Shown piece after piece: positions 49,822-58,383 of a stretch of 64,000 bases of DNA. The first letter of the stretch is position 1, and every line of letters begins with the position of its first letter. The stretch covers positions 248,001-312,000 of the forward strand of contig CAWGOE010000001.1 of the NCBI GenBank assembly GCA_963824215.1. The letters run 5' to 3'. Source of the stretch: VRUE01 sp963824215 (GTDB taxonomy: Bacteria; Actinomycetota; Thermoleophilia; Solirubrobacterales; 70-9). Both the position numbers and the translations under genes were made by a program. Below the pieces are notes generated by a model. The model saw nothing but the letters and a program-made list of their open reading frames with translations, was not told where the DNA came from and ran no database searches.

Positions 49822-50191
49822 TCAGCCTTGAAGTTCGCTGAGCCACGCCTTTGCGCTGGCGAGATCGGCGACACGAAAGCCCTTCGCCTTGCCCGGCAGC
49901 AAGAAGGAGAGGGTCTTTAGGGCAGGCCGCAACCAGTCCTCGTCACTCACCACGGCGACCCGATCGAACGACATCGCGTGGCGGGCGCGAAAGCCGGCGC
50001 CTGCCTCGATCGCGTCCCCCTCCACCTCTTGGGCGCTTGGGCCAAGCAGGTAGAGAACCCGTAGCTTGCCGCCGCCCGCCAGCTCGTCGCGGGACGGGCT
50101 CGACAACCTCCTCCCAGTCGTCGTCCTCCACCTCTCCGTGGGCCTCGAATCCAATGGTCCCTGCCGGCATATCCGCGATCCGCTTGAGCAT
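49822..50191 (-). pseudogene. SpoIIAA-like (STAS-related) protein, frameshifted
   Basis: The N-terminal part MLKRIADMPAGTIGFEAHGE runs in one frame from ATG 50191; the rest (SRDELAGGGKLRVLYLL to AKAWLSELQG) is in another frame, with the shift near 50100. Joined, it gives about 122 residues that align along their length with the intact paralogue at 57463-57831 (MIERIDGMPAGSVGL to AKRWVST). SpoIIAA-like domains of this type are membrane-associated lipid-binding STAS relatives in stress gene clusters. A one-base indel repairs it. Confidence 0.75.
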
Positions 50192-50214
50192 CTTCGTCCT
50201 CGCTTTCGGGGCGC

Positions 50215-50613
50215 TCAGCCCAACAATTTCGCCTTGGCCTGATCGAACTCCTCAGCCGACAGCGCTCCTTTGTCTTTCAACTCGGCGAGCTTGTGGAGTT
50301 CGTCTGCGGGAGAGCTGGACTGAGCCTGTTTGCGCACGTAGCTGTCGAACTCTTTTTTCGTGTCAGCCTGGGCCTTGATCGTGCGGTCGCGCATCCCGTT
50401 GCCGCGAACGATCAGGTAGAGCAGCACTCCGAAGAACGGCAGGAAGACCAAGAAGAACACCCAGACGGCCTTTGCCACTCCCGATAGCTCATGGTCGCGA
50501 AACAGGTCCGAGATGATCGAGATGAGAATCCAGATCCAGGCGAAGAGCAGAAAGAACTCGAAGATGAGGAGCAGTCCTTCGCCGAAGCTGATGTCTGCGA
50601 GCGGCACGGTCAT
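50215..50613 (-). CDS. Membrane protein with a PLDc_N-like region and SHOCT domain
   Basis: The 132-residue protein has two transmembrane helices (LLLIFEFFLLFAWIWILISII; AVWVFFLVFLPFFGVLLYLIV) matching the PLDc_N/phospholipase-D nuclease N-terminal membrane region. A linker follows, then a C-terminal SHOCT motif (HKLAELKDKGALSAEEFDQAKAKLL). Such proteins are common small membrane anchors with oligomerising tails. AGGAGGG precedes ATG 50613, and a perfect 19-bp palindrome lies just upstream. Confidence 0.85.
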   Translation of the reverse strand: MTVPLADISFGEGLLLIFEFFLLFAWIWILISIISDLFRDHELSGVAKAVWVFFLVFLPFFGVLLYLIVRGNGMRDRTIKAQADTKKEFDSYVRKQAQSSSPADELHKLAELKDKGALSAEEFDQAKAKLLG

Positions 50614-50627
50614 CCCTCCTGTTCAGT

Positions 50628-50646
50628 CCAGCTGACGGTCAGCTGG
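50628..50646. promoter_or_regulatory. Perfect palindrome upstream of the SHOCT gene
   Basis: CCAGCTGAC-G-GTCAGCTGG is perfectly symmetric (9-1-9). It lies 15 nt before the SHOCT-protein ATG in the leader region. It may be an operator or a hairpin covering the RBS approach. Confidence 0.45.
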
Positions 50647-50787
50647 TAGATGGTCAAGGTCACTCTAGTCGCGCATAGGGACAAGTAAGGATTTCTTATC
50701 CGAAACTGCCAGCGCCCTTGGTATCGGTGCTCGGATGCGCAAGGCTGTCGGCATGGCCGAATCGACAGCACCTTGCAAGGTGGTCCT

Positions 50788-52113
50788 GTGAGCGGCCGAC
50801 GACTAGCAGCAATCGGAGCGCTGCTGCTCGGCTCCGGCGGCCTCGCGCTCGCGGTCACCGAGGCAGTGCAGGAGTTCCCACGCGGCCCGATCGCGCTCGC
50901 CTGCGTGGTCATCGGGGCCATCGCCGCCTGGTCCGGCCTCCTACGAACCGGGGCGCTACGCGTCGCGGGCCTGGTGGTCGGCGTGCTCGGTCTCGGCGCT
51001 GCGCTTGCGCTCCTGGCCTCTGACCGCCTGGTTGAGGAGGCCCTGGTCATAGCGGCACTCGTACTCAGCGGCGCCCTGGCGCACGTGGCGTTCAACGTGC
51101 GCGTGCGGCTGCCTTCGCGGCCCGCGCCACGACGGCCGGTGCTGTTCTTCAACCCGAAGTCCGGCGGCGGCAAGGCGGAGAAGTTCTCGCTCGCAGACGA
51201 GGCGCGAGCGCGCGGGATCGAGCCGATTGAGCTGAGGCCCGGTCAGGATCTCGAGCAGCTCGTGCGCAATGCCGTCGCGGACGGCGCCGACGGGCTGGCA
51301 ATGGCCGGCGGCGACGGCTCACAGGCCGTGGTCGCCGCGATAGCAGCCGAGCTGGACCTCCCCTACGCGTGCATACCCGCGGGCACGCGCAACCACTTTG
51401 CGCTCGATCTCGGCGTCGACCGCGAAGACGTCGTCGGGGCGCTCGACGCGTTCGTCGACGGCGGCGAGCACCGGATCGACCTTGCCGAGGTCAACGGGCG
51501 CGTGTTCGTTAACAACGTCTCGCTTGGCCTCTACGCCGAGGCGGTCCAACAAAGCGGCTACCGCGACGCGAAGCTACGCACCCTGCTCGACACCATGCCC
51601 GAGGCGCTCGGTCCCGATGGAGGCGGACTCGACCTCCGTTGGACGGGACCCGGTGGCCATGAGCACTCCGCGGGAATCGCGATCCTCGTCTCCAACAATC
51701 GCTACCGGCTCGGCAAGGCGGTCGGTTCGGGCACGCGACCGCACATCGACGATGCGCTGCTCGGGATCGCAATCGTCGGGGCTCCGACCGGCGGCAGAGG
51801 GCAGGCGCAGCGGCCATGGCGAGACTGGTCCGCACCGGCCTTCGAGGTTGACGCCGACCACCCCGTTCCCGCCGGTATCGACGGGGAGGCCGCGCAGCTC
51901 CAGCCACCGCTGCGATTCCACGTCCGCCCTGGCGTTCTGCGCGTGCGCGTCGCAAGCCAACACCCGGGCGCATCGCCCTCGGCCACACTGCCTGACGGTC
52001 TCGCGCAGAGCGCTCGCGGGCTGGCCCGGATCGCGATCGGTCGCGATCCGCTGCGCGCTGGAACCCGAGTAGCACCAAACTCCACGACGGCAACCACAAC
52101 GAAGGAGCAGTGA
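50788..52113 (+). CDS. Diacylglycerol/lipid kinase family protein with N-terminal membrane helices
   Basis: The 441-residue protein begins with three to four hydrophobic helices (IGALLLGSGGLALAV; ALACVVIGAIAAWSGLL; VAGLVVGVLGLGAALALLA), then a DAGK catalytic domain (about 115-420): VLFFNPKSGGGKAEKF, MAGGDGSQAVVAAIAAE and IPAGTRNHFALDLG. It should phosphorylate a membrane lipid such as diacylglycerol. GTG 50788 is chosen because AAGGTGG lies 5 nt upstream. The TGA overlaps the ATG of the amphi-Trp gene, and that overlaps the DUF2252 gene. Confidence 0.88.
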   Translation: MSGRRLAAIGALLLGSGGLALAVTEAVQEFPRGPIALACVVIGAIAAWSGLLRTGALRVAGLVVGVLGLGAALALLASDRLVEEALVIAALVLSGALAHVAFNVRVRLPSRPAPRRPVLFFNPKSGGGKAEKFSLADEARARGIEPIELRPGQDLEQLVRNAVADGADGLAMAGGDGSQAVVAAIAAELDLPYACIPAGTRNHFALDLGVDREDVVGALDAFVDGGEHRIDLAEVNGRVFVNNVSLGLYAEAVQQSGYRDAKLRTLLDTMPEALGPDGGGLDLRWTGPGGHEHSAGIAILVSNNRYRLGKAVGSGTRPHIDDALLGIAIVGAPTGGRGQAQRPWRDWSAPAFEVDADHPVPAGIDGEAAQLQPPLRFHVRPGVLRVRVASQHPGASPSATLPDGLAQSARGLARIAIGRDPLRAGTRVAPNSTTATTTKEQ

Positions 52114-52331
52114 TGGACATCTTCTCCGTAGAGCAGAAGGAGCGCCTCAGTCGCGAGGAGGTCGCCGCGCGACTCCACAAACTCGCCGACATGCTTGCGC
52201 GCCACAACGAGATCGAGTTCGACCGTGGCGGCACCCATTTCACCGTCAACGTGCCCGACGAGGTGGAGCTGAAGATCGAGCTCGAGGTGGAGAGCGACGA
52301 GCGCGAGCTGGAGATCGAGCTGACCTGGTGA
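52113..52331 (+). CDS. Amphi-Trp domain protein
   Basis: The 72-residue protein reads MDIFSVEQKERLSREEVAARLHKLADMLA with a following beta part (EIEFDRGGTHFTVNV) and ends ELEIELTW, the tryptophan-terminated amphipathic strand after which the family is named. The function is unknown. Its ATG overlaps the lipid-kinase stop by one base and its stop overlaps the DUF2252 GTG by 4 nt, so the three are translationally coupled. Confidence 0.88.
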   Translation: MDIFSVEQKERLSREEVAARLHKLADMLARHNEIEFDRGGTHFTVNVPDEVELKIELEVESDERELEIELTW

Positions 52332-53743
52332 GCAAGAAGAAGGCACCAGTCGAGCATCCCGATGTAGCGGAGCGCGTCGCCCTCGGGCGAGCCGCCCGCG
52401 CCGAGGTGCCGCGAGGCGCTCACGCCAGTTGGAGCCCACCCGCCGATCGTCCCAGCCCGGTCGAGCTGCTGGAGCAACAGTCCGCCTCCCGCGTGCCCGA
52501 ACTGGTCCCGATCCGCTACGGCCGCATGCTCGTCTCTGCCTTCACGTTCTACCGCGGGGCCGCCTACCTGATGGCCTCAGACTTGGCCGGCTTACCGCGA
52601 ACCAACCTGCACACCCAGCTCTGCGGCGACGCGCACCTATCGAACTTCGGCACCTACGCGGCCCCGGATCGGTCCCTCGTCTTCGACGTCAACGACTTCG
52701 ACGAGACGCTGCCGGGGCCCTTCGAGTGGGACGTCAAGCGGCTCGTCACCAGCTTCGCGGTGGCAGGGCGCGACCGCGGCTTCAGCGCCTCCCAGCGCGC
52801 CGAGATCAACGCCACCGCGGCACGCGCCTACCGCGAGGCGATGCACGGCTACTCGACGATGGCCGATCTCGATCTCTGGTACACCCGCATCTCGGTGGAC
52901 GAGCTGGTCGAGCAGTTCGCCGCAGCCGCGTCGGCGAAGCAGATGAAGCGCGTCGAAAAGAACATTGCCAAGGCGCGCTCGAAGGACAGCGTCCGCGCAT
53001 TCGGCAAGCTGACCGAGATCGTCGACGGAGAGCCACGCATCCGCAACGACCCGCCGGTGGTGACCGCGACCCGCGATCTGTTCAAGCCCGACGAGCACGC
53101 GGTGCTCGACGAGGCGATCCACACCATGCTCCGGACCTACCGCAGCACGCTGGCGGACGACCGCCAGCGATTGCTGGAGCGCTTCCGCTACGTCGACTCC
53201 GCCCGCAAGGTCGTCGGCGTCGGCAGCGTCGGCACTCGCGCCTGGATCGCGCTGCTGATCGGTCGCAGAGGTCCAGACGACCCACTCTTCCTGCAGTTCA
53301 AGGAGGCAGAGGCATCGGTGCTCGAGCCCTTCCTCAGCCCGAGCGAGTTCGACAACCACGGGCAGCGCGTGGTCGAGGGGCAGCGCCTCACCCAGGCAGC
53401 CAACGACATCATGCTCGGCTGGCTGCGCACCGATGGCCCGGACGGGAAGAAGCGCGACTACTACGTCCGTCAGCTATGGGACGCGAAGGGGTCGGCATTG
53501 GTCGAGCTGATGAACACGAAGGCCCTCGCGGAATACGCCAGGGTCTGCGGCCAGACGCTCGCCCGCGCCCACGCGCGGGCGGGAGATGCAGTGCCGATCG
53601 CGAGCTACCTTGGCCGCGGCGACCGCTTCGACCGGGCGATCGCCGAGTTCGCCGAGGCCTACGCCGACCAGAACGAGCGCGACTACGCGACCATGCGCGA
53701 GGCAGTCGACGCCGGAACGATCATCGCGCAGACCGACATCTGA
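52328..53743 (+). CDS. DUF2252 family protein (kinase-like fold)
   Basis: The 471-residue protein carries the DUF2252 signatures RYGRMLVSAFTFYRGAAYLMA, LCGDAHLSNFGTYA and VFDVNDFDETLPGPFEWDVKRL. The D-A-H-x-x-N and D-x-D motifs match the catalytic and metal loops of aminoglycoside-phosphotransferase/kinase-like proteins, so a small-molecule or lipid kinase role is a reasonable inference. GTG 52328 overlaps the amphi-Trp gene. Linkage to a lipid kinase in one coupled operon hints at a common membrane-stress role. Confidence 0.88.
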   Translation: MSKKKAPVEHPDVAERVALGRAARAEVPRGAHASWSPPADRPSPVELLEQQSASRVPELVPIRYGRMLVSAFTFYRGAAYLMASDLAGLPRTNLHTQLCGDAHLSNFGTYAAPDRSLVFDVNDFDETLPGPFEWDVKRLVTSFAVAGRDRGFSASQRAEINATAARAYREAMHGYSTMADLDLWYTRISVDELVEQFAAAASAKQMKRVEKNIAKARSKDSVRAFGKLTEIVDGEPRIRNDPPVVTATRDLFKPDEHAVLDEAIHTMLRTYRSTLADDRQRLLERFRYVDSARKVVGVGSVGTRAWIALLIGRRGPDDPLFLQFKEAEASVLEPFLSPSEFDNHGQRVVEGQRLTQAANDIMLGWLRTDGPDGKKRDYYVRQLWDAKGSALVELMNTKALAEYARVCGQTLARAHARAGDAVPIASYLGRGDRFDRAIAEFAEAYADQNERDYATMREAVDAGTIIAQTDI

Positions 53744-53802
53744 CCGCGACGCTGCCCGAGCAGGATTTCGGAGCAAGAAACCCCAACAGAAAGTCGATCG
53801 AC

Positions 53803-54318
53803 ATGAGCGATAAGCCAGTATTCATCTACGCAGCCACCTATTCCAATCCCGCTGATGCCGAGGCGGACTACGAGGGTCTTCTCGACCTGCACGCGGCCAA
53901 GCTGGTGGGCACCTACGACGTCGCATTGGTCACCAAGGACGACGACGGCAAGGTTCACGTCAGGAAGCACGAGAAGCCGACGCAGCACGGCGCCTGGGGC
54001 GGCATCGCCGTTGGCGCAGCGATCGGCGTCCTGGCGGCACCGGCCGTCGTCCCCGCGGCGCTGCTCGGCGGCGTGATCGGCGGCCTTGGCGGGCACTTCA
54101 GAAAAGGCATCGCCAGGGGCGACGCCAAGGAGCTCGGCGACCTGATCGACGCGGGCGAAGCAACGCTGCTCGTGATCGGGGAGTCCCGCCTCGAAGAGCA
54201 GCTCGAAAAGGCGCTCACCCGCGCCGAAAAGGCGATCGAGAAGGAAATCGAGGTCGACCGCGACGAATTCAAGCGGGAACTCGAGAAGGCTGAGAAGGAG
54301 TACGCCGACGCGGGCTAG
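53803..54318 (+). CDS. DUF1269 family membrane-associated protein
   Basis: The 171-residue protein has a ferredoxin-like N-terminal half (FIYAATYSNPADAEADYEGLLDL), a glycine/alanine-rich hydrophobic hairpin (GIAVGAAIGVLAAPAVVPAALLGGVIGGLGG, given here only as GIAVGAAIGVLAAPAVV), and a charged coiled-coil C-terminus (KALTRAEKAIEKEIEV). DUF1269 proteins are small, stress-associated and of unknown activity. It follows the DUF2252 gene by 59 nt and is followed by a terminator. Confidence 0.85.
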   Translation: MSDKPVFIYAATYSNPADAEADYEGLLDLHAAKLVGTYDVALVTKDDDGKVHVRKHEKPTQHGAWGGIAVGAAIGVLAAPAVVPAALLGGVIGGLGGHFRKGIARGDAKELGDLIDAGEATLLVIGESRLEEQLEKALTRAEKAIEKEIEVDRDEFKRELEKAEKEYADAG

Positions 54319-54326
54319 CTGGTCAG

Positions 54327-54361
54327 ATCCGGCTGTGGTCGATCCTCGGCCACAGCCGGAT
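54327..54361. terminator. Bidirectional hairpin terminator
   Basis: ATCCGGCTGTGG (54327-54338) pairs perfectly with CCACAGCCGGAT (54350-54361), loop 11 nt, and TTCC follows. It separates the DUF1269 gene from the convergent potassium-channel gene. Confidence 0.7.
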
Positions 54362-54390
54362 TCCTGAAGCGGGGGCAGGAGCGGTGTCGC

Positions 54391-54789
54391 TCAGTCGGCC
54401 TGGCGGCGCTGCCGACGAGCACTGACGCGCTCGCGCGCCGAAGGGCTTTCGGATTTCTGCTCGATGTATTGCTGTGCGACCGAGGCCAGCAACGCGACGA
54501 ACACACCGATGCCGGTGAGGATGTAGAAGATCGTGAAAATCTGAGCGCCGGCCGTGGTCGGGGCGAAGTCTCCGAAGCCGACGGTGGTCAGGGTCACGAC
54601 CGAGAAGTAGAGGGACTCGACGATGGTCCAATCTTCAACGCGCCAGTAGAAGATCGTCCCAGAGAGGACCAGGAGACCCGCGACGACAGGCAATGCCTTG
54701 GTCTCGGGGTCACGCCAAACGGCGGCCATCGCCCGGGCGAGCTTGTGGAACGCGAGTACCAGCGGCAGCACGGAACAAGGATTCGCCAC
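54391..54789 (-). CDS. Two-TM potassium channel
   Basis: The 132-residue protein has TM1 (LPVVAGLLVLSGTIFYW), a pore helix and K+ selectivity filter (VVTLTTVGFGDFAP) and TM2 (IFTIFYILTGIGVFVALLASV), then a basic tail (ERVSARRQRRQAD). No regulatory RCK or cyclic-nucleotide domain is fused. GTG 54789 is chosen because GAGGAAAG precedes it; an upstream TTG 54828 is possible but has no RBS. It follows the broken TetR gene on the same strand. Confidence 0.9.
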   Translation of the reverse strand: MANPCSVLPLVLAFHKLARAMAAVWRDPETKALPVVAGLLVLSGTIFYWRVEDWTIVESLYFSVVTLTTVGFGDFAPTTAGAQIFTIFYILTGIGVFVALLASVAQQYIEQKSESPSARERVSARRQRRQAD

Positions 54790-54828
54790 ACCGGCGCGCT
54801 TTCCTCGGACTCCTGCCTTGCGGGGCAA

Positions 54829-55250
54829 CTAAGTCTGCGCGAGAAAACGTCGCTCGATGCCGTCGAGGACGGTCTGCAGACCTAGTTCGAAGCGCTCGAT
54901 CGAGGAACGGTTGCGGAGGTTGTCGGGGAGAGAGGCCAGCTCGGGGAACTCGACTACGTCGCTGGCGGCGATCGCCGCTTCCATGTCCTCCGGATTCACG
55001 GTGCCCACGGTGCGGAACGAGTAGCCGATGACGTAGTCGTTGACGATCCCCTGCACCTGCCAAACGTCCCCGTGCTCGAGCGGGAGAGTTGCAAGCGCGC
55101 CATCTGCTTGGCGAGCTTGACGGCGTTGGGCCCCGGTCCGAGCCGCTCGGCGGCGACAAAGATCGCCCAGGGGTGGGAGGCGTAAGCGGCGTACATCTTC
55201 CGCGCGGAGACCGCGACCGCCTCTCGCCAGCCCTCCGGCAAGGGTCTTCG
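54829..55250 (-). pseudogene. TetR-type regulator remnant (C-terminal domain only, frameshifted)
   Basis: One frame carries LPEGWREAVAVSARKMYAAYASHPWAIF and GPGPNAVKLAKQMA; after about 55090 the continuation (LATLPLEHGDVWQ, FRTVGTVNPEDMEAAI, IERFELGLQTVLDGIE) is in a different frame. Together they match the ligand-binding C-terminal domain of TetR_C-type regulators. The N-terminal helix-turn-helix that should precede it is not present in any frame upstream, so the gene is broken in two ways. Confidence 0.7.
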
Positions 55251-55396
55251 GACACGATTTCCGCGTCCTCGACCATGCCCCTCGACTTTCCGAGGGGCCT
55301 TGCGCAGCCTGGGCCAAGGCGTGTCGACCGCTCTCGTTTTCACCCGTTCACTGAGGGGTAAGCGACGGCCATGAACCCACGGCGAGTCGAGGACTA

Positions 55397-56209
55397 ATGG
55401 CACATCGATTGCTGGCGATAGTCACCGACGACCCGATCGGTCCGGAGTCGCTGCGCGAGCTCGGACCCGACGGCATTCCTGGCCTAGGCAATGAAATCGA
55501 CCTGCGGGTCATAGTTCCAGCGGTCGAGGCGACCGCCTTCCGACACACGCTCGGCGACATCGATGAGCCAACGAGGGAAGCCGAGGCCCGACTCAGCCGC
55601 GTGCTCGAAGAGCTCCGCGCCAACGGCATCGAGGCCGGCGGCGAGGTGGGCGATCCCGACCCAATCCAGGCGGCCCAGGACGCCCTGCTGAAGGCCCCGG
55701 CGGACGAGATTGTGATCTTCGAGCACGAGCGGGAGCAGGCTCGCTGGTTCGAGGAAGGCCTGCTGGAAAAGGCCGAGGCGGGACTCGAGCCCCCGCTCCG
55801 GGTGGTGGTTCTGCACAGCGACCAAGACGGCGCCGAGCACGTCGTCGGTGTAGAGACTTCGGGTCCTGGAACCCACGACCCAGCCGAAGGCCATGAGGTC
55901 GGCTCCGCCTACCTCCCGGGCCTCTCGCGCGGCGATTTCGCCGGCATGGTCGCGGGCATCTTCGGCACGATCGTCGTCATCTTCCTCGCCGCCGCGGTTG
56001 CGGTCGAGAAGGGCGAGGTGACCGGTCGCGCCGCCGCCGCGATCCTGATCGCGATCGGCATTTCCCTGGTCAACATGGCACACGTTGTCGGCCTAACGCT
56101 GATGGAGAGCGTCCGCTACCGCGGCGGCTTCGCCAAGCTCTTCCGCTACCTCTCGCTGATCGGCACCCCGCTCGCGGTCGTGGCCACGCTCGTGCTCCTC
56201 GTGAGCTGA
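55397..56209 (+). CDS. Hypothetical protein with USP-like domain and three membrane helices
   Basis: The 270-residue protein has an N-terminal alpha/beta domain (about 1-150: HRLLAIVTDDPIGPESLRE, then EADEIVIFEHERE-type segment ADEIVIFEHEREQARWF), like a universal-stress-protein fold. Three hydrophobic segments follow (MVAGIFGTIVVIFLAAAVAV; AAAAILIAIGISLVNMAHVV; LSLIGTPLAVVATLVLLV). It is probably a membrane-tethered sensor. It fits the run of stress-type genes around it. The function is not established. Confidence 0.7.
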   Translation: MAHRLLAIVTDDPIGPESLRELGPDGIPGLGNEIDLRVIVPAVEATAFRHTLGDIDEPTREAEARLSRVLEELRANGIEAGGEVGDPDPIQAAQDALLKAPADEIVIFEHEREQARWFEEGLLEKAEAGLEPPLRVVVLHSDQDGAEHVVGVETSGPGTHDPAEGHEVGSAYLPGLSRGDFAGMVAGIFGTIVVIFLAAAVAVEKGEVTGRAAAAILIAIGISLVNMAHVVGLTLMESVRYRGGFAKLFRYLSLIGTPLAVVATLVLLVS

Positions 56210-56296
56210 AGCGGTCGTTTGCCCGCCGGTCGTTGGGGTAGCTCGTGAGGTGGCGACGCTTAGCTCAGGGCCGCGAGCGGGCGGGCTCTCGCCCCC

Positions 56297-56638
56297 TCAG
56301 CTTTCCGCGCCGGCGACCGCCCGTTGGAGCTGGGACTTGCTCATCTTCGAGCGACCCTCGATCCCCATCTTCTTGGCGTCGTTGTAGAGCTGTTCGCGGG
56401 TACGGGCGCCGGGTCCGCTGCCCGAGCGCTTGCCACCGCGGCTGCTGGCCGAGCTGCCGCGTTTTGAGCTGCGCGAGGCGGTTTTCGATTCGCCGGACCT
56501 TGCCTTTTCCTTGTTGACGGCGCGCGCCGCGATCTCCTCGGCCCGACTCTCCGAGCGGCCGGCTTGCTTCTCGCTCTTCTTGATGTGCTCGTACTGACGC
56601 GCTCGCTTGGTGCCTTTTTTCACTCCACGAGGTGGCAC
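56297..56638 (-). CDS. Plasmid-stabilisation-protein-like, basic Rho-N/KPC-type small protein
   Basis: The 113-residue, very basic protein reads VKKGTKRARQYEHIKKSEK, RAEEIAARAVNKEKARSGES and ends with a SAP/Rho-N-like helix pair (TREQLYNDAKKMGIEGRSKM). Homologues are annotated as plasmid stabilisation proteins but occur widely on chromosomes and are often stress-induced. GTG 56638 is preceded by AAAGGAG. GGGTAT on the minus strand at 56667-56672 could be a SigB-type -10. Confidence 0.78.
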   Translation of the reverse strand: MPPRGVKKGTKRARQYEHIKKSEKQAGRSESRAEEIAARAVNKEKARSGESKTASRSSKRGSSASSRGGKRSGSGPGARTREQLYNDAKKMGIEGRSKMSKSQLQRAVAGAES

Positions 56639-57038
56639 GGCTATCTCCTTTCGTTCGGCTAGCCCAATACCCGACGCCGCGGGAGCTAAGCGCTCGCAAA
56701 GCCGCCGCGCGCGACGTTCAGGCGCCGGCCCGGACGCCTCACCGCCAAAGAGCGGTTGGTCTTCTTACCCGAGCGGGAACCGGCGCTTGGAGTGCCGGTG
56801 AAAGCCGCTGGGATCCGGACCGACAGCCTGCCTCGCTCCGCTACCCGCGTCGGCGTAAAGCAAGCCAAGCCTGAGCGAGGAGCCCGCCAGGATCGCTACG
56901 GCCAGGCCCACTCCCATCTCCTCTTCTCCAAGCTCGATCTCAGCACCAGCAGCGAAGATCACCGCCGCGTGCTCGCGGTGCTGCGCTTCCTCGACCAGCC
57001 GGCCTAACACCTCCGCGCTCGACTTAGACTCATGCGTA
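56639..57038. other. Gene-poor 400-bp region
   Basis: No gene is supported here. It contains the RBS and a GGGTAT box (56667-56672, minus strand) of the plasmid-stabilisation-like gene, and near its right end TAGACT (57025-57030), the probable -10 of the next gene 8 nt before ATG 57039. An open minus-strand frame from about 57010 to 56765 has no start signal or recognisable family. Confidence 0.6.
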
Positions 57039-57452
57039 ATGGGCGGCAGCAACGGAGAAGAGCTGGTCGTTGTTGCCCACGCCAACGATCGGGTCGACGC
57101 CGAGATGATCCAGGGGCTGCTTGAGAGCGGCGACATCCCAAGCGTTCTACAGCACACCGGTGTGGACGGCCCCAGTCTCGGCTACGGCTTGCTGAACCCG
57201 GGTGGGGGCTCGCGACGGGTGATGGTTCGCGCCAGCCAGTCTGAGCAGGCGCGTGCCCTGCTCGCGGAGACGTTGGTCGAAGGAGAACAGGTTGACTGGG
57301 GCGAAGCCGGCAACGCTACGGAGCCCGAAACGCATGCGGGCCACAATCCGCGAGGCTATCGCCTAATCGGCGCTTACGCTCGGATCTGGGCCTGGTCGTT
57401 AGGCACGATGATCCTGGCTTTTGGTGTTTTCCTGCTGCTGCGCGTGGTCTAG
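57039..57452 (+). CDS. DUF2007-like signal-transducing domain with one membrane helix
   Basis: The 137-residue protein has a DUF2007/PII-like N-terminal part (ELVVVAHANDRVDAEMIQGLLES, then SRRVMVRASQSEQARALL), a short acidic linker and a C-terminal transmembrane helix (WSLGTMILAFGVFLLLRVV). Such proteins may sense small ligands, but no activity is known. ATG 57039 lies 8 nt after TAGACT, so it is probably leaderless. Confidence 0.78.
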   Translation: MGGSNGEELVVVAHANDRVDAEMIQGLLESGDIPSVLQHTGVDGPSLGYGLLNPGGGSRRVMVRASQSEQARALLAETLVEGEQVDWGEAGNATEPETHAGHNPRGYRLIGAYARIWAWSLGTMILAFGVFLLLRVV

Positions 57453-57462
57453 GCGCAGGGAG

Positions 57463-57831
57463 TCAGGTGGAGACCCAGCGCTTCGCCTCCTCCAGCCCGC
57501 CGAGGTCGGAGATCAGCACCTCGCCGGGGGTCAGCCAGGTGAACATGTGCATCGCCTTGGCGACCCACTCGACGTCGGTGACGAGGGCGAAGCGCTTCCA
57601 GGCAGAGTGGTCGCGGAACCAGACTTGGAGGCCAGTCTTGAAGTCCTCGGCCACCGCACTCGCCTCGAGGCCGTCGAAGTCGGTCAGGACGAAGAGCAAG
57701 CGCAGCTCTCCCGACGCCACCCCCTCGCGCAGCGCCGGCTCTAGTACCTCGGTGTAGTCCTCCTTGCTGAGCTTGCCGGACGCTCGCAGCCCTACGCTGC
57801 CCGCGGGCATTCCGTCAATCCGCTCGATCAT
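57463..57831 (-). CDS. SpoIIAA-like (STAS-related) protein
   Basis: The 122-residue protein begins MIERIDGMPAGSVGLRASGKL, has the family sheet GELRLLFVLTDFDGLEASAVAE and ends TPGEVLISDLGGLEEAKRWV. SpoIIAA-like proteins of this family fold like STAS anti-anti-sigma factors but usually lack the phosphorylatable serine. It is an intact paralogue of the frameshifted gene at 49822-50191. A purine-rich RBS (GGAGGAGGAAG) precedes the ATG. Confidence 0.85.
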   Translation of the reverse strand: MIERIDGMPAGSVGLRASGKLSKEDYTEVLEPALREGVASGELRLLFVLTDFDGLEASAVAEDFKTGLQVWFRDHSAWKRFALVTDVEWVAKAMHMFTWLTPGEVLISDLGGLEEAKRWVST

Positions 57832-57890
57832 CGCTTCCTCCTCCTAGGCTTCGATTACGTGCCGAGAGTCTGATCAACCGAGGAGGAACA

Positions 57891-58373
57891 GTGATCTACG
57901 TCGTCTATGCGCTGGTGGCTGTGCTCGGAACCGCCGTCCACCTCTGGCGCCATCCGGCCGACCGTGCCGCGGGCCGGGCGGTCGAGGTCGCGTTGATCTG
58001 GTGGATCGTGGTCACGATCGGGATTGCCGGCATCGTCGGCGCCGGCTTCCACCTCTTCGACGGACCGGCCATCGCCGAGGAAATCGGCTTCACGCGCGGA
58101 GACGGCGGCTTCCAGACCGAGGTCGGCTTCGGCGACCTAGCACTCGGCGTCATCGCCGTGCTCGCGATTTGGTTCCGCGATCGCTTCCTGCTCGCGGTCG
58201 TGATCGTCGCCGCGATCTCCCTCTGGGGGGACGCCTATGGCCACATCCACCAGGCGGCGGTCAACGACAACCACGATCCGGACAACACCGGCCCCGTGCT
58301 CTACGCAGACATCCTCTTCCCGCTCGTCGCGGTCGCCCTCTACGCCGTAAGGGAGCGGCTGCGAAGCGCATAA
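57891..58373 (+). CDS. DUF6790-like small membrane protein, 4 TM
   Basis: The 160-residue protein has four hydrophobic segments (IYVVYALVAVLGTAVHLW; ALIWWIVVTIGIAGIVGAGF; FGDLALGVIAVLAIWF; LLAVVIVAAISLWGDAY) and conserved polar loops (EEIGFTRGDGGFQTEVGF; GHIHQAAVNDNHDPDNTGP). This pattern is that of DUF6790-type actinobacterial membrane proteins of unknown role. GTG 57891 has a good RBS (GAGGAGG). Confidence 0.78.
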   Translation: MIYVVYALVAVLGTAVHLWRHPADRAAGRAVEVALIWWIVVTIGIAGIVGAGFHLFDGPAIAEEIGFTRGDGGFQTEVGFGDLALGVIAVLAIWFRDRFLLAVVIVAAISLWGDAYGHIHQAAVNDNHDPDNTGPVLYADILFPLVAVALYAVRERLRSA

Positions 58374-58383
58374 TCACCACACG

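Noticed and set aside
56217..56240. GTTT-N-GGGTA sequence resembling a SigB promoter on the plus strand
   Set aside because: No plus-strand gene follows for 800 bp; it is probably chance.
56765..57157. Possible minus-strand gene between the plasmid-stabilisation-like gene and 57039
   Set aside because: It overlaps the start of a better-supported plus-strand gene, lacks an RBS and resembles no family; only the stretch 56765-57010 looks even mildly protein-like.
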